DNA from: Simmondsia chinensis | Lineage: Eukaryota; Streptophyta; Magnoliopsida; Caryophyllales; Simmondsiaceae | Direction of reading: 5' to 3' | DNA length: 64,000 bases | Assembly: GCA_018398585.1 (NCBI GenBank) | Contig: JAGTTD010000022.1 | Location: 4,738,501-4,802,500 of the forward strand | In this document: one piece after another, positions 10,027-20,942 of the stretch | How positions within the stretch are numbered: the stretch's first letter is position 1 | How the letters are laid out: each line of letters opens with the position of its first letter | Translations under genes and position numbers: made by a program | The notes under the pieces: generated by a model | Told to the model about the DNA's origin: nothing | The model's input: the letters and a program-made list of their open reading frames with translations, nothing else | Database searches by the model: none

Positions 10027-11592
10027 GTCATCCCTTACAACGGCTAACATACATCTCCCTGCCGGGAAAAGCCAGAAAAAACGACGATTAACAAAAGCCC
10101 GAAGGCAACTACAACAAAAAGAGAAGAGGACAACAACAAAACACTACTTCTTAAAACGACAAGGCGGGACCCAACAATTCAGGGAAGAGAATCCCCACGT
10201 ACGGGAATAGAGAAAGCAAGCCCCAGTACGAAAACTGCCCCATGCGCTCCAGCATTCCATGCTTCGGCCCCATCCATGCGACAACGATATAGTCCGCCTC
10301 CATAGGCCATGATCAAGTATCGGCCCGAGACGCAAAACCTAGCCATATGAAAACCGCCAAAAGCGCTCAGGATCGGGAACTAGTACTCAATGCTATGATA
10401 GGGGAACCAAGATGAGAAGTCGTTACGATCACGAAGCAACCATACTCCCAAAAGAGAGCCTCTAAGCAAGACGAGACAAAGCGAAAAACCAAAGGTCGAA
10501 GGGCCGGTCCAGCAAAACAAGCCAGCGTCATCACACTCGGAAATAACCTCAAAAATGTCATCCGAACAAGTGACACATGGCCGCCCGGGATGAGGCCCCA
10601 ACTTGGGCCGGGATCCACCCCTGGAGGCCCGGGTTCGGAACTTCGCCTTCTATCTAAAAGGAAGAAGCGCATCTCGCCGATGGGACGCATCCCAGGATCA
10701 AAGTAGAAGAAGGAAGAGCCACACCCACTTCAACGTAGTGCATCTCAGTCAAAGGTGCACACCATAAAGCTACCTCTGAGACTCCTCTTTGAACTTAAGA
10801 GAACAAAGCGCACCTCACTGACATGATACATCCCGAAATCTGAGTAGACAAAGAAGGAAGCACACCCACTCGGACGCAGGTGCATCTCGAACTGATATGC
10901 ACCTTCAAAGACCGATCCCGGAACTCAAGCAACACCTGTGAAGACATAGTCACATCAGGCCGACAGGACCGGCTCCTGGATAGTCTCGCAACAACACGTC
11001 AACGAAGCACGCACCCCAGCTCTGAGGGGGCATCTCGGTCCGAGATGCTTTCTTCCCCGAAAGGCGACCGAACAACAGTAACAACCCGGCACTTTGACCC
11101 GGACCGACAACAGCTCGAAGCATGGTACCCTAAGGGCCTCAAGACGGCACCCTAACGTAGCGCTCACTCCAACTCCCGGAGGGCATCTCTCCCCGAGAAT
11201 CCCGTTTCCCCGGAGGTCCGCTAGCAACCATCCCCGGCTCCGTGAGTCGGATAAACGATGACCCAAAGACATAGGACCAACAACCAAGGGTATCTCGCCC
11301 CAGTTTCGTACTAGGCAAGACACACCTCTTCATACGAGACACAACTTTTCAGGGGAAAATCTCTATAAATAGGGCTCAAACCCCTAAATAAAGGGGAAGC
11401 TCACTGCTCTCCCTTCACTCCCATCTGAAGGATTCTCAGAGCAGCTGTGCCCCTCTTTTTTCTTTCCTTTTCTCTTGTAATCTCATAAAATCCCTGTAAT
11501 AAAGCCGTTAATCAATAAAAAAACTTAGTAAAGATAAAAGGGCCTGATTATTCACCCTCCATTAAAGAACCCCGAATTACTGTACCAAAACA
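10027..11592 (+). mobile_element. 3' LTR of the Tat element (5' boundary uncertain)
   Basis: A TATA box (ctctataaatagggc, TATAAAT at 11364-11370) is followed by a pyrimidine-rich leader and aataaa signals at 11498-11503 and 11514-11519. This layout is typical of plant gypsy LTRs. The right end is taken near aaaaca at 11587-11592. The left end is a guess at tgtcatccc (10027); tgttacaacac at about 9771 is an alternative. The LTR contains a diverged internal duplication: aagcgc...cacacccact stretches begin at about 10665 and 10806, roughly 141 bp apart. Confidence 0.45.
11364..11370 (+). promoter_or_regulatory. LTR TATA box
   Basis: TATAAAT lies in ctctataaatagggctc within the 3' LTR, about 130 bp upstream of the polyadenylation signals. 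It would start the element transcript from the matching 5' LTR. Confidence 0.7.
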
Positions 11593-11999
11593 CATAAGTA
11601 TACTTTATATCAGAATCAAGTAAATCTTCATTAGAATTTCCACACACTAGAAAAACTAATGAGTGATAAACTACAGCAATATATATGTATATATTGTCTA
11701 ATATTTTAGTATTATCTAAAAAAAAATTATTGTATTATGATAGAGGATACATGTATATAAATCCCACCGATTTAGGACCTGTATAACATTTAAAAAAGAA
11801 TTCTACAAAAAATTACCGCATTATGATTGAGAATATATGTAGATATATAGATATATTAAAATATGAAATTTTAGTATACCGTATGTCAGAATCTTATATA
11901 TTTTGTTAGATTTCTCATGCACTAGAAAAATTGATGCGAGATAATTGAACTATGACAATCTAGCGGATTACGAAAAAGTTAGTCATATTAAAGTATAAT
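11593..11999. other. AT-rich intergenic DNA, nothing recognised
   Basis: This AT-rich stretch contains two diverged copies of a sequence with gaatctt/gaatatatgt and cactagaaaaa(c/t)t(a/g)atg (about 11610-11790 and 11810-11950). That suggests an old direct duplication. No gene is seen. Confidence 0.4.
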
Positions 12000-12326
12000 T
12001 ATATTATTAAAGAAATGTGGCATGTTCTTATTGTTCTTTTTGTTCTAATGTATACTCGCTGCTTTATAATATCTTTATACCTGTTATGTGGCTATGTTAA
12101 TATGTGACGTTCTGTTTACTATTACTACTTGATGCCTGTACACTTTTTGCTTTTGTGCTTCCATGATCTTTATGCTTGTTGTGCTTTTCAAGTTCTCAGG
12201 TTGGGGTCCTCAGAAACAACCTCTTGTTAGGGTATCACCCTGAAAGGGGTAAGGCTGCGTACATCACACCCCTCCCAAACCCTGCTTATGTGAGAGTCCT
12301 TGAGGCCTGGGTATGTTGTTGTTGTT
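12000..12326 (+). mobile_element. RTE LINE 3' end (UTR plus tail), 5'-truncated
   Basis: T-rich 3'UTR sequence (ttatgcttgttgtgcttttcaagttctcaggttggggtcctc, in short blocks) leads into the shared tail: ggttggggtcctcagaaac, agggtatcaccctgaaaggg, gtaaggctgcgtacatc, gagagtccttgaggcctggg and a terminal gttgttgtt. The same UTR and tail follow RTE coding sequence at 34640 and 62137. No clear target duplication was found. Confidence 0.75.
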
Positions 12327-12439
12327 ATCATGTTAGCATTATTTAAGAAACAATTTATCGCTCTACAATATATGATCATATACATTGCCGACTTATGTTC
12401 TTTCAACAATCTAACTTGTATCCTCCTACTGAATGGAGC

Positions 12440-12650
12440 ATGATGACCAACTAAAACTCGAACCCAACCATCTAATTAACCCAAGATTTGATAAAGTTTA
12501 AGCATGATATAATTCAACCAATTAATAAAACTTGACCTGGGTTAACTCAAACTTAAACATGACTCGAATATAAAATGGTCCAATTCAATCGAAATTGGAC
12601 TGTAATGTACTTAAATCCCAAAACAATCTAGCTCTTTTAACTCAAAACTT
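12440..12650. repeat. fragment of the 'gactcgaa' interspersed repeat
   Basis: This has recurring short phrases such as aactcgaacccaac, gacctgggttaactcaaac and aaacatgactcgaa. They match the larger copies at 35690-36570 and at 53290-53733 with 60000-60300. No coding potential is seen. Confidence 0.5.
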
Positions 12651-12861
12651 GAAATGATTTGTTATGAATTATAATTCTGGACATCCAATTCTTTGTATCC
12701 AAATAAATTGAAGTATTTCACGTAAAATATAGCCTCAATAGTTCAGCTCTAATTCCACAAGTTAAATGTGAAGCCCAATAGTACTTTATATCACCTTTTT
12801 TTTTTATTGGAATGTTACAAGACTAATATGTTCACTGTTTATTTCCTTTAAAAAAGCCCCT

Positions 12862-12957
12862 TATATATGCATAGATAAGACTGTATACATCTCACCTTTC
12901 TCAGACCTCTTTTTCTTGGCGGGAGCCCTTTGAGGCCCGAGTTTGTTTTTGTTGTTA
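12862..12957 (+). mobile_element. degenerate RTE/SINE tail
   Basis: The blocks gactgtatacatctcacc, cagacctc, ggcgggagccctttgaggcc and a terminal tttgttgtt correspond to the second half of the shared tail. The first half is lost or too diverged to see. Confidence 0.6.
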
Positions 12958-12999
12958 TTCTCTCTTCAACTATATATATGTATAATTTATAAATTAGAG

Positions 13000-14460
13000 A
13001 ACCAAAAAAAAAAAAAAAAAAATTGGAGACAACCTTGTCTGATCTGATGATTACTGCTGAAAAGAGGATTCTATTATACTATGTCTTGCATTGCTTTCTC
13101 CAATACTAATTAGAGCTAGGTTCCTACAAGAGAAGTTCAGCTCTAGAAGTATTTACATCCAATACAACTATTGATTTTGACAGACGTACTACAATTAACG
13201 AACATTTACTAAGATCTTCTTGACTATTTATAGCAATAACGTACCTTTAATTAAAAAACATAATTAAGCAATGCAATTTTTAATGTTAAACTAAAGCGAT
13301 AAAACTTTTGAAAGCCACAATATATGTTACACAAAAGGCCATTTGAGAGGTGCTACATAATACATAGCTCGGTGTCAAAAAAAAAAAAAAAAAAAGAAGA
13401 CATAATATATACATAGCTCCCACTGATCTTATAAAATATATAACATTTAAAAGTGATATAATACAAAATAAATTAAAATTGTTTCTATATTCATTGTTTG
13501 TTAGGATTATTTTTTATTATATTATACAAAAAAAATTTAAAATATTTTTTCCTAATAATTTAGGTGTGATTTTAAAAAATTACTTATATTTTCTAATTTT
13601 ATGTCACGTCTTAATGTTAAAATTGCTAACATCTGTTTGTTTTTGCTCAAGTAATTTTTAGAAAAAAATTAATTTTTAAAAAAATTTTAATTACAATTAA
13701 AAATAATTGTATATATTTTCAAGACACTTAGATATCTACGAATTTGTAAATATTTACAAAATAAATTAAATTTTAGATTTTAAAATGATGTTTTTGAGCG
13801 GGAAAACGTATAGTGACCGCTGACTCCGAGGTCACAATTTTATTTAATAATAAATCATTTATTTGATAAAAATTTTATTCCAAACAATATAATTGTTACA
13901 ACAATATTATTATTAGCAGAGAAAGATTTTTGTTTTCAAAATAATTTTGTAATTTTAATTATTTATAACTCAATTAGTTAATCTTAACAATAATAATTTT
14001 TGTCTTAACAATAACTATTTTATTATTTATGAGTTGTTAGTTTTATTGTTAGGACAAATTAATTTTATAATTTTATAGTTATTATTAATTTTATTATTAT
14101 ATTACATGTTTTAAATATTTTAGAATTAATTCAATTAAATATACTATATAAATAATATGATAAATTACATGTATATTAGTATCTTGAGATTTAGTGTATT
14201 AATTTTTTAATTCATAAATTTTACAAAACACTATTTTAATAAAAAAATTACATATTTTTTAAAAAATATTCCAAATAACAAAGATTAGGGTTTAAAATAA
14301 ACCCTACTTTTTACTTTTTCAATCCCTTATTTGAATAATTATATTACACATATATAACTTTTACAACTTAAAATTTATTTTCCAATGTTTTTAAAGTACA
14401 AAATTAATATACTAATATGCAATTTATGTCACATAGTATTCAAAATTAAATAAATTATTT
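13000..14460. other. very AT-rich intergenic DNA, probable decayed MITEs
   Basis: There are poly-A runs at 13002-13020 and 13378-13396 and long A/T stretches. The phrase gttaaaattgctaacatctgtt (about 13614-13636) resembles the inner part of the MITE at 17541-17982. No gene, tRNA or clear element ends were found. Confidence 0.4.
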
Positions 14461-14464
14461 ATAA

Positions 14465-14640
14465 TAATAGATTAGCTATTTGTGACGGCTTTTTCGGTCA
14501 CAAATTTGGTTCTGTATTGCAGTTATGAAATGACATTTCTGACTGTTTTTGGCCGTCACTATTGCATTAGATTTTGGTCACTTTTCTGTCACATAATATT
14601 TGACGACTTAGACCGTCACTATGTTTGGTTGCTAAATCAT
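14465..14640. repeat. GTGACGG inverted/direct repeat cluster
   Basis: tttgtgacggctttttcggtcacaaa is a 13-bp-arm hairpin, given here as two adjoining halves. It is followed by ggccgtcacta and gaccgtcacta, and a related tagtgaccgc...gaggtcac lies at about 13813-13836. These look like ends of a small DNA transposon family with GTGAC(G/C) termini, but the element borders are not resolved. Confidence 0.4.
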
Positions 14641-14689
14641 TGTTTTCTATCAATTTCAAATACATCCCTAATTTCAAGGATGCAGTGTG

Positions 14690-14940
14690 TCAAACAAGAG
14701 ATCAGGATCATCCACCTACTCTGTTATCATGTTAAATTTCAATGGGACTCGAACCAGATTCAAGGAGTTGAACCATATGAGATCCACATCTAAACCAAAA
14801 TGGGGTTTTATACTAAAACAAATTCGCATTATGTGAAGTAACCTACTAGATTTTTATGTTGATCTCTTCTTTCTCAGGACGCCAATGTGGTAATTGACTG
14901 GACTCACACGTGAAATCCTTAACACTAGTAGTTCATTTTT
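14690..14940 (+). repeat. interspersed repeat 'B' copy 1
   Basis: The phrases ggagttgaaccatatgagatc, gttgatctcttctttctca and gccaatgtggtaattgac recur with the same order and spacing at 22490-22640 and 25070-25215, and on the minus strand at about 61080-61215. The ending 'ccaatgtgg' is common in plant TRIM/LTR sequences. The family identity is open. Confidence 0.55.
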
Positions 14941-15059
14941 TTGTTCATCAATAAGAAGACATTTTATTAACTCTGAATATATTTTTAAAACGCTTTTCTC
15001 CCTATTGTTGTTGCAGAAGCATACTTGAGAAATGAAAGGTAGATTATGCTTTTTCTAAC

Positions 15060-15640
15060 ATGTATTCCTCACTAATGTTTTTCTTGCATAATATTAGTTG
15101 GGAAGTGATTCTAAATACTATCCTGCCATATTCGTTTGCAGTTTTGAATACTGTAGCAGCAGGTGAATCCATTCACGTTGAACATTATAGAGGATCAAAG
15201 ATTTTTGATAATCAAAATTTTCTTTTAAATTTATCCAAAGGATAAACAAATTCCTCACAATAATACTTACTACGTTTAATCTTTAATGGAGATGATGCCC
15301 AAAAAATTTCATTGTTTTGGCCCAATCTTGCAGGTATGCACCATTTTTAATTGTGTATCCAAAATTCATAACATCGAGATGAATTTGGACTCAAGAGTCC
15401 ATGGCAAATATTTTGCCAAATATACTAAGAGCAAAGGTTTCACATTATAAATGATAAAAATAAAGTAAGAATGTATTACCCCAAGAATACAAAGATCCTC
15501 AGCTTTTGCTGATAACGTGTTATAAAATTAATAAAAATACAAAGTGAATATGTTTATGTAAAGTAGATATACAAACCCAAAACACATCATGGCCCATAAA
15601 AATTGAACTTGGAAAATATCCAATTACAACAGTTCTTAGC
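15060..15640. other. intergenic, nothing recognised
   Basis: This is AT-rich and single-copy-looking, with a short open frame at 15060-15245 that resembles nothing known and lacks splice or codon evidence. No feature is supported. Confidence 0.3.
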
Positions 15641-17070
15641 TTCATTTTAAATAAAAGGATAAATATTATAGCGACTCCAAACTATTAATCAAAAATACAG
15701 TAACCTTCAGATTTTTAATTTGATCAAAGACACTTCCAAACTATTGGTCAAAATTAATATGAATCCCTGGCTTCCGACTCCATCAAAGTCACCCTCCAAA
15801 CTATTAACTAAAATTAATTTGATTCCTAACTTCAAATTTTATCAAAGATATCCAAAGTTATTAAAGAAAAATGTTAAAATAACTACATAATTGTCATTAT
15901 TTGAGATATTTGCTTCAACTGATTTTTAAATTAGGGTTTTGATAAAGAGAATTTTGAGATTAGAGTTGATCATGAAAATTAATGACAATGTAATTTTTTA
16001 AATACTCAATTTTGCACAAATAGAGCTAGTGTATATTATTTTATCTAAAACATCTGAAACTATTTTTAAAAAAAAAATGTTAATATATCTAAACAATTTC
16101 AAATGTTTGAGATATTTTCTTAAATTGGTTTTCGAATTAGAGTTGAGAATGAAAATTAATGACAACGTAACTTTTAAATTACAAAGATTCTTGTATAAAT
16201 AGATTTATGTTTGGAGGAGAAAGGATATTAATTTCAAGAGGGTGGGGGAATTTTTGTTCTTTTATACTCATGACTTACCTGCTCATGGGGGCTCGTGGGC
16301 TGTTCTCATGGGTCAGGGTTGGTTGGGGCAACCCAATCCCTTGTTACCAAAAAAAAGAACTTTTGTTCTTTAGCAAATTATTAACTATAAATTTATATAT
16401 TTAATATATATAATAAAATTAATTTATTTATAAAAATAAATATATGATATCATTTTTTATAACTTAATAATTTTCTATAACAATATTGGATACATAATTT
16501 GATATATAAGTTGCCTAATTTTTTTGATTGTTCGGATGACTTTGATTAAATTTAAAGCTCGGGATATCACATTATTGATACATAATTTGATATATAAGTT
16601 GCTTAATTATTTTGATAGTTTCGGATGTCTTGATGATCTCCATATACTTTCATTGTGTCGTATGTAGGCCCTTTCCCTTAGATGCATGTTTGCTTTTTGC
16701 CTTTTGCTCTTGCTTGTATGCTCCTGAGCTTCTCATGCTCCCCATGTTTTCCATGTTTCCCATGCTCTACATGCCTATCAGGTTAGGGGTCCTCGAAAAT
16801 AGTCTCCTGTTATGGTATCATCCTAAAGGGGGTAAAGCTGCATACATCATACCTTTCCCAGACCCTGCTTAGGTGGGAGCCCTTGAGGCACTAGGCTTGT
16901 TGTTGTTTTTGGATGTCTTTGATAAAATTCAAAGTTTAGGATGTATCTCTTGTAAAATTTAAAGTTGGGTAATCATATTAATTTTAACCAAGAATTCATG
17001 ATTCATTTAATTCAATAAAATTTAAAGTTCAGGTCAGGTATCACTTTGATATTTGTCCAAAATAAAATGT
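15640..17070. mobile_element. possible AT-rich MITE with inverted ends, split by a LINE tail
   Basis: The left end (aaaggataaatattatagc, about 15655) and right end (gatatttgtccaaaataaa, about 17051-17069) are roughly inverted to each other. Inside, phrases such as ccaaactatta(a/t)...aaaatta and gatcaaagac repeat in both orientations. The RTE tail at 16635-16901 is inserted within it. Borders and target duplication are not proved. Confidence 0.35.
16635..16901 (+). mobile_element. RTE LINE 3' end, 5'-truncated
   Basis: UTR-like sequence (tgctttttgccttttgctcttgc...) is followed by the tail blocks ggttaggggtcctcgaaaat, ggtaaagctgcatacatc, cagaccctgcttaggtggga, gcccttgaggca and gttgttgtt. The flanks ttcggatgtcttgat (left) and tttggatgtctttgat (right) look like an imperfect target duplication. 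Confidence 0.75.
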
Positions 17071-17111
17071 CAGTAACCCATAACAAAAAGGAAAACAAAA
17101 AGTAATAAAAG

Positions 17112-17196
17112 TCCGACCTGCCGGATTCGAACCAGCGACCTAAGGATGACAGCTACACACTACAGTCCTCCGCTCTACCAACTGAGCTAAGGTCGG
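17112..17196 (-). tRNA. tRNA-Tyr (anticodon GTA), intron-containing
   Basis: The reverse complement begins CCGACCTTAGCTCAGTTGG (A box) and ends GGTTCGAATCC...AGGTCGGA (B box, 7-bp acceptor stem pairing CCGACCT with AGGTCGG). The anticodon loop reads ACTGTAG, followed by an intron of about 12 nt before TCCTTAGG. Plant nuclear tRNA-Tyr genes are known to have such an intron at this position. A TTTT pol III terminator follows at 17107-17110, and CAA lies just upstream, as in many plant tRNA genes. All stems look intact, so the gene is probably functional. Confidence 0.95.
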
Positions 17197-17269
17197 CTGT
17201 TGATTTTTGGTGCTTAAAAATATAATATATTTTAGTGAAATCAATTGTGAACATTTTTGATAATTAATA

Positions 17270-17516
17270 AAACCAAAGAGAATACCAACACGCCGTCACC
17301 GGATCCCATTAGAGCTCCAAAATTAATAATACTTGGGAGAGAGTAGTACTAGGATAGGTGACCTCCTGAGAAGTCCTCACCCTCAGGTTGGGGCACTCGG
17401 AAACAGCCTTTCTTCAGGGGGTAATACCCTGAAGGGGGAAGGCTGCATACATCTGTCCCCTCCCCCTGACCCTGCTGAAGCGGGAGCCCTTGGGGTATTG
17501 GGTATGTTGCTTTTGC
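17270..17516 (+). mobile_element. 5S-rRNA-headed SINE, copy 1
   Basis: The head matches plant 5S rRNA: caccggatcccattagagctcc, then gagagtagtactaggatagg and tgacctcctgagaagtcctc (C-box region). The A-box region is decayed. The tail follows at caccctcaggttggggcac and carries aaggctgcatacatc, gcgggagcccttgggg and a T-rich end. A 15-bp duplication, ttttgataattaata, flanks it at 17255-17269 and 17517-17531. Confidence 0.9.
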
Positions 17517-17540
17517 TTTTGATAATTAATAGGGCTTTTT

Positions 17541-17982
17541 TTTTTTACTAAAAACCACCTAAAGTTTAGGTGTTGTTTCAAAAAATCACCTAGATTTCTT
17601 AATTTTTTTAAAGTCACACCCAAGCTATCCAAAATTTTTTAATGTCACAGCTTAATGTAACGCCGTTAGCATCTGTTAATTTTTGCTAACGTGCCAATTA
17701 AGAAAAATAACTTTTTTAAAATATAAAAAATATATTTTAAATATTTATAAATTTTTTAGATGTTAAAATACTTTTAAATATTTTAAAATTATTTTAAATG
17801 TAAATTTAATTTTTTTTTAAATTACTTTTTTTTAAAAGCCACATCAGCAAAAGCTAACGATATTAACATTAATGCGTGATATTAAAAAATTTTGAAAATT
17901 TTATGTATAACTTTGAAAATTTTAAAATTCTAGGTTGTTTATTAAAACTGCATCTAGAACTTAAATGGTTTTCAGTAAAAAA
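17541..17982. mobile_element. AT-rich MITE with inverted ends
   Basis: The left end, tttttactaaaaaccacctaa, and the right end, aaatggttttcagtaaaaaat, are inverted copies. Inside, gccgttagcatctgtt and ccacatcagcaaaagctaac are again roughly inverted. It sits exactly between two oppositely oriented 5S SINEs. The target duplication was not resolved. Confidence 0.55.
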
Positions 17983-18002
17983 TATCCTAGTTAATAAATA
18001 AT

Positions 18003-18239
18003 AAGGAACATACCCAGTGCCTCAAGGGCTCCCGTCTACGCAGGATCTGAGGGGAGGTAGATGTACGCAGCCTTCCTCCTTCAGGATATTAACCTGAAGA
18101 GAGTTTGTTTCCCAATACCCCCAACCTAAGGGTGAGGACTTCCCAGGAGGTCACCCATCCTGGTACTACTCTCACCCAAGCCGCTTAACTTCGGAGTTCT
18201 AATGGGATCCGGTGACGGCGTTTTGGTGCCCTCTTTGGT
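18003..18239 (-). mobile_element. 5S-rRNA-headed SINE, copy 2, with exact 16-bp target duplication
   Basis: In sense orientation it starts ACCAAAGAGGGCACC and runs through a 5S-like body: CACCGGATCCCATTAGAACT, CCGAAGTTAAGCGGCTTGGG (A-box region), AGAGTAGTACCAGGATGG and GTGACCTCCTGGGAAGTCC (C box). It then passes into the tail (CACCCTTAGGTTGGGGG to GCACTGGGTATGTTCCTT). The duplication ctagttaataaataat at 17987-18002 and 18240-18255 is perfect. It defines a 237-bp insertion and a recent origin. Confidence 0.95.
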
Positions 18240-18289
18240 CTAGTTAATAAATAATGCTCTATATTATTATAAAGCACAATTCGCAATTG

Positions 18290-18405
18290 AGAGTTTCCCC
18301 CCAAAAATCAATAATGCTTGGGGCGGGGGATGTTGGATTTGAACTCTCGATTCAAAGGATTGGCTAAGTGCCATCCCAATCATTGGGCAAACCGGGGACC
18401 GAAAA
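18290..18405 (-). mobile_element. possible tRNA-derived SINE head
   Basis: The reverse complement has TTTGCCCAATGATTGGGATGG (A-box-like) and GAGAGTTCAAATCCAACATC (B-box-like) about 40 nt apart. Cloverleaf stems and element ends are not clear. Confidence 0.4.
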
Positions 18406-18859
18406 TCACAATTGAGATATAGTTTGCTAGACTTATATTAAACTAAAAGATTAAATGAAAAACATCATATAGAATTCAAGTAGGGATAAAGTAATGTGAA
18501 AACTAGTTCTACAAAGGTTGAACTCGATCTTGAACCATTTTATGTGGCTTGAAATACGCGTTTTTTATGTTATCCATATAAATTATAATACATATCTGTA
18601 CTTTTTTCATTTAAAAGAAATAAATGGTAATTCAAAATAATCAATACATTTACCTAAATTATCTATAAACAAAATTTTGCTAAATTTGTCATTTTAACCC
18701 TTAAATTATGGAAGATATATATTATAATTTACTAAATGTTATACTTTGTTGGTTCCTTTACTTTTATAAGTCAACGTACTTCTGACCAAAATTTTAATAT
18801 ATAAATTTGAATAATATACTTATGTATTAGATTCTATTTTAGTCATGTCAGCAGTGAAT

Positions 18860-19330
18860 AGTGAACCATATTTGTGTTAGGAAAATTACACATCAAACAC
18901 AATGAAAGCGGAAAAATCAACAAAAAAAAAAATCAACGTGGAAGCCTTATCTTAGCTAGAGGGAAAAACCACGAGACCCAAACATGTACCTCATCCATTA
19001 TAAAATTTAAGCAATTACAATATTTAATCATAACCCCCAAACCCAATTTTACAATATATCATCCCAAATATGACTATTGCATAATAAGCCATCAACCCTC
19101 TTAGAATATAACTTTATACGATAAGCCACCAACCATTCCACAATGTATCTTTGCACGATAAGCCACCAACCCTCGTACAATACAACTTTTAATAGAGAAG
19201 ACTACAAAAACTTTCTGAACTCTCAATCAAGACATCGAGCATGACTTCCTTCATACTCAAGTAAACCCACCCAACATCAAGCACAAAGACCTCTCAAATG
19301 AAACACTATTACCTGAGTGCCCCCTCTAGG
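18860..19330. repeat. short 37-bp tandem repeat in unassigned sequence
   Basis: ataagcca(c/t)caacc starts at 19084, 19121 and 19158, exactly 37 bp apart, with ...acaat(a/g)...aactttat(a/g)cga between. The surrounding A-rich sequence has no recognised gene. The open frame at 18874-19104 overlaps the repeat and is not supported as coding. Confidence 0.6.
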
Positions 19331-19337
19331 CACCCCT

Positions 19338-20413
19338 TATTAGGGGGTGTAAATGAGCTGAGCCAGCTTGCAAGCCCTCGCGAGCCAATTCGTCATAAAG
19401 CTCAAAAAGCCCGGTTCACTTTGAGCTCGAGCCGGGCACGAGCCTAGTGAAACTCAAGCTCGTAGGCTATATTTCCTTAAATATTGCTCAATAAAACCAA
19501 ATTGAAGCTTAAATGAGTCGAGCCCGAAAGAGCCTATATTTAGCTCTAATGAGCGGAAATATTGCAAGTTTAATTTGAAACTCACGAAACTTAGATCGAG
19601 CCAAGTCGAGTCCGAGCTTTTAACGAGCTGGGCTCAAGCTTGGCAAACTCAGGCTCAGCTCAAGCCTTACAAAATTCTCACACTCTCTACATCTTAATCT
19701 TCTTTACACTGTCTCACCTTTCCCAACTCACCCAATATATAACAAAACAAATCCAAGAAAAAAGGGGAAATAAGCATCTTACTCCTCTCACTAAGGAATA
19801 GGTTTCAACCCTAGAAACCGATAAAAAAAAACTCATGCCAAATAGTGCTCTCTAATTCATTCTTGTTAGAGTATAAAACCAATCCCGAGCACTTACCCAT
19901 AAGCTTAAACTTTTGGGAAAGATGGTTCGTTGGCAATTTTTTTTCTCATGACCCTACACTGTGTGCATATTCTTATTCGTGTTCATTATAGGGACTCAAT
20001 AGCTTATTGAGCCAAGTTCAAGCACGCTCATAAGCTTAACGAGTTGAGTTCAAATAAGGGTGTGCTCTGTTCATTAACATTTGCAAATAGTTTACAAGGG
20101 CTCCTTAATGGTTTATTAAGAACTCTTTACAAACTTATTAATGGTCACTAAAAGCTCACTAAGCTCTCGTTAGGAGTTCGATAACAATTGGTATTACCTG
20201 AAAATGGTTACAACAATTCGAATAGCTCAATTCATTAGTAAGCTCGACTCAATAACGAGCTCAAATATGCTCGATAAGGATAACAAGCCGAGCCAAGTCG
20301 ATTATTGAACACACAAAAAACTTTTCCATATGAGCTTGAACAAAGGTTTACAAGCTCGATAAGAGCTCAGCTCAAGCTCGAGTTCAAACAAGGGAGTGCT
20401 CGGCACGATTACA
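19338..20413. mobile_element. GAGCTCGAGCC-rich DNA transposon, possibly hAT-type, non-autonomous
   Basis: The left end, ttagggggtgtaaatgagc, and the right end, cgattacacccctaa, are inverted (TTAGGGGTGTAA). The interior is packed with gagctcgagccgagc-like motifs in both orientations, a known composition of some plant hAT-type repeats. No transposase is present and no clear 8-bp target duplication was seen. A related fragment lies at 25610-25870. Confidence 0.5.
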
Positions 20414-20566
20414 CCCCTAAGAAATCATTTGAGACTCCCCCATACTGTAGTCCTTGAATACATTGATGCTATGGCCGCTATGTTAACCTCAGAGACGGAT
20501 TGTAAGAGAACCACCAACAACAACAGACCCAGTGCCTCAAGAGCTCCCATACAAGCAGGGTTTGGG

Positions 20567-20942
20567 CATGGCCGGTCCTGCCATTCCGAGGCCTCAGGTG
20601 GACGTTTCAATTGGGGCCCTTGGTATGCAATAAAATTCTTAAAATTGTAATATTAAACTCCAAAGATCAGGTTGGTAGTCCTCGGAAACAGCCTCTCGTC
20701 AGGGTCTCACTCTGACGGGGTCAGGCTACTTACATCCTACGCTCCCCCCCCCCCCGGCCGACCCTGCGAAAGCGGGAGCCCCTGTGACACTGGGACTGTT
20801 GTTATTGTTGTTGTTATAATATTAAAACTTATTAATATTAACAATTAAAACTTTGAAAACACAATCCACTAAAATTTGTGGCCCTTAAATTTTGGGGGCC
20901 CCAAGCGGGTGCTTGGGTTGCTTGGGGCTATATCCGGCCTTG
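20567..20942. mobile_element. hAT-type MITE inserted in the SINE tail
   Basis: The ends are catggccggtcctg and (reversed) CAAGGCCGGATAT, giving CA(A/T)GGCCGG termini. It is flanked by ggtttggg (20559-20566) and ggtctggg (20943-20950), an 8-bp duplication with one mismatch, as expected of hAT elements. Removing it rejoins the SINE tail. It carries a nested RTE tail at 20658-20816. Confidence 0.8.
20658..20816 (+). mobile_element. RTE LINE/SINE tail nested in the hAT element
   Basis: The blocks tcaggttggtagtcctcgg, cgtcagggtctcactctgac, gaccctgcgaaagcgggagc and gttgttattgttgttgtt form the shared tail without a 5S head. The flanks taatattaaa at 20647-20657 and 20817-20826 form a short duplication. 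The hairpin stem here is CGTCAG/CTGACG. Confidence 0.75.

Larger units (their letters stand above)
1..11592 (+). mobile_element. Ty3/gypsy retrotransposon, Tat lineage, 5' end outside window
   Basis: The domain order is gag end, protease, RT, RNase H, integrase, then a long 3' region with tandem repeats and an antisense ORF, then the 3' LTR. This order, with an additional ORF between integrase and the 3' LTR, is typical of the Tat lineage of plant Ty3/gypsy elements. The 5' LTR and most of gag lie left of the window. Every coding domain is interrupted by stops or frameshifts, so the copy is dead. The right end is placed near 11592, after the LTR polyadenylation region. The exact end cannot be proved without the other LTR and the target duplication. 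Confidence 0.9.

Noticed and set aside
19338..20413. Gene with repeated acidic motifs in the GAGCTC-rich stretch
   Set aside because: No long open frame exists in any phase. The motifs occur in both orientations and at the ends of an inverted-repeat element.
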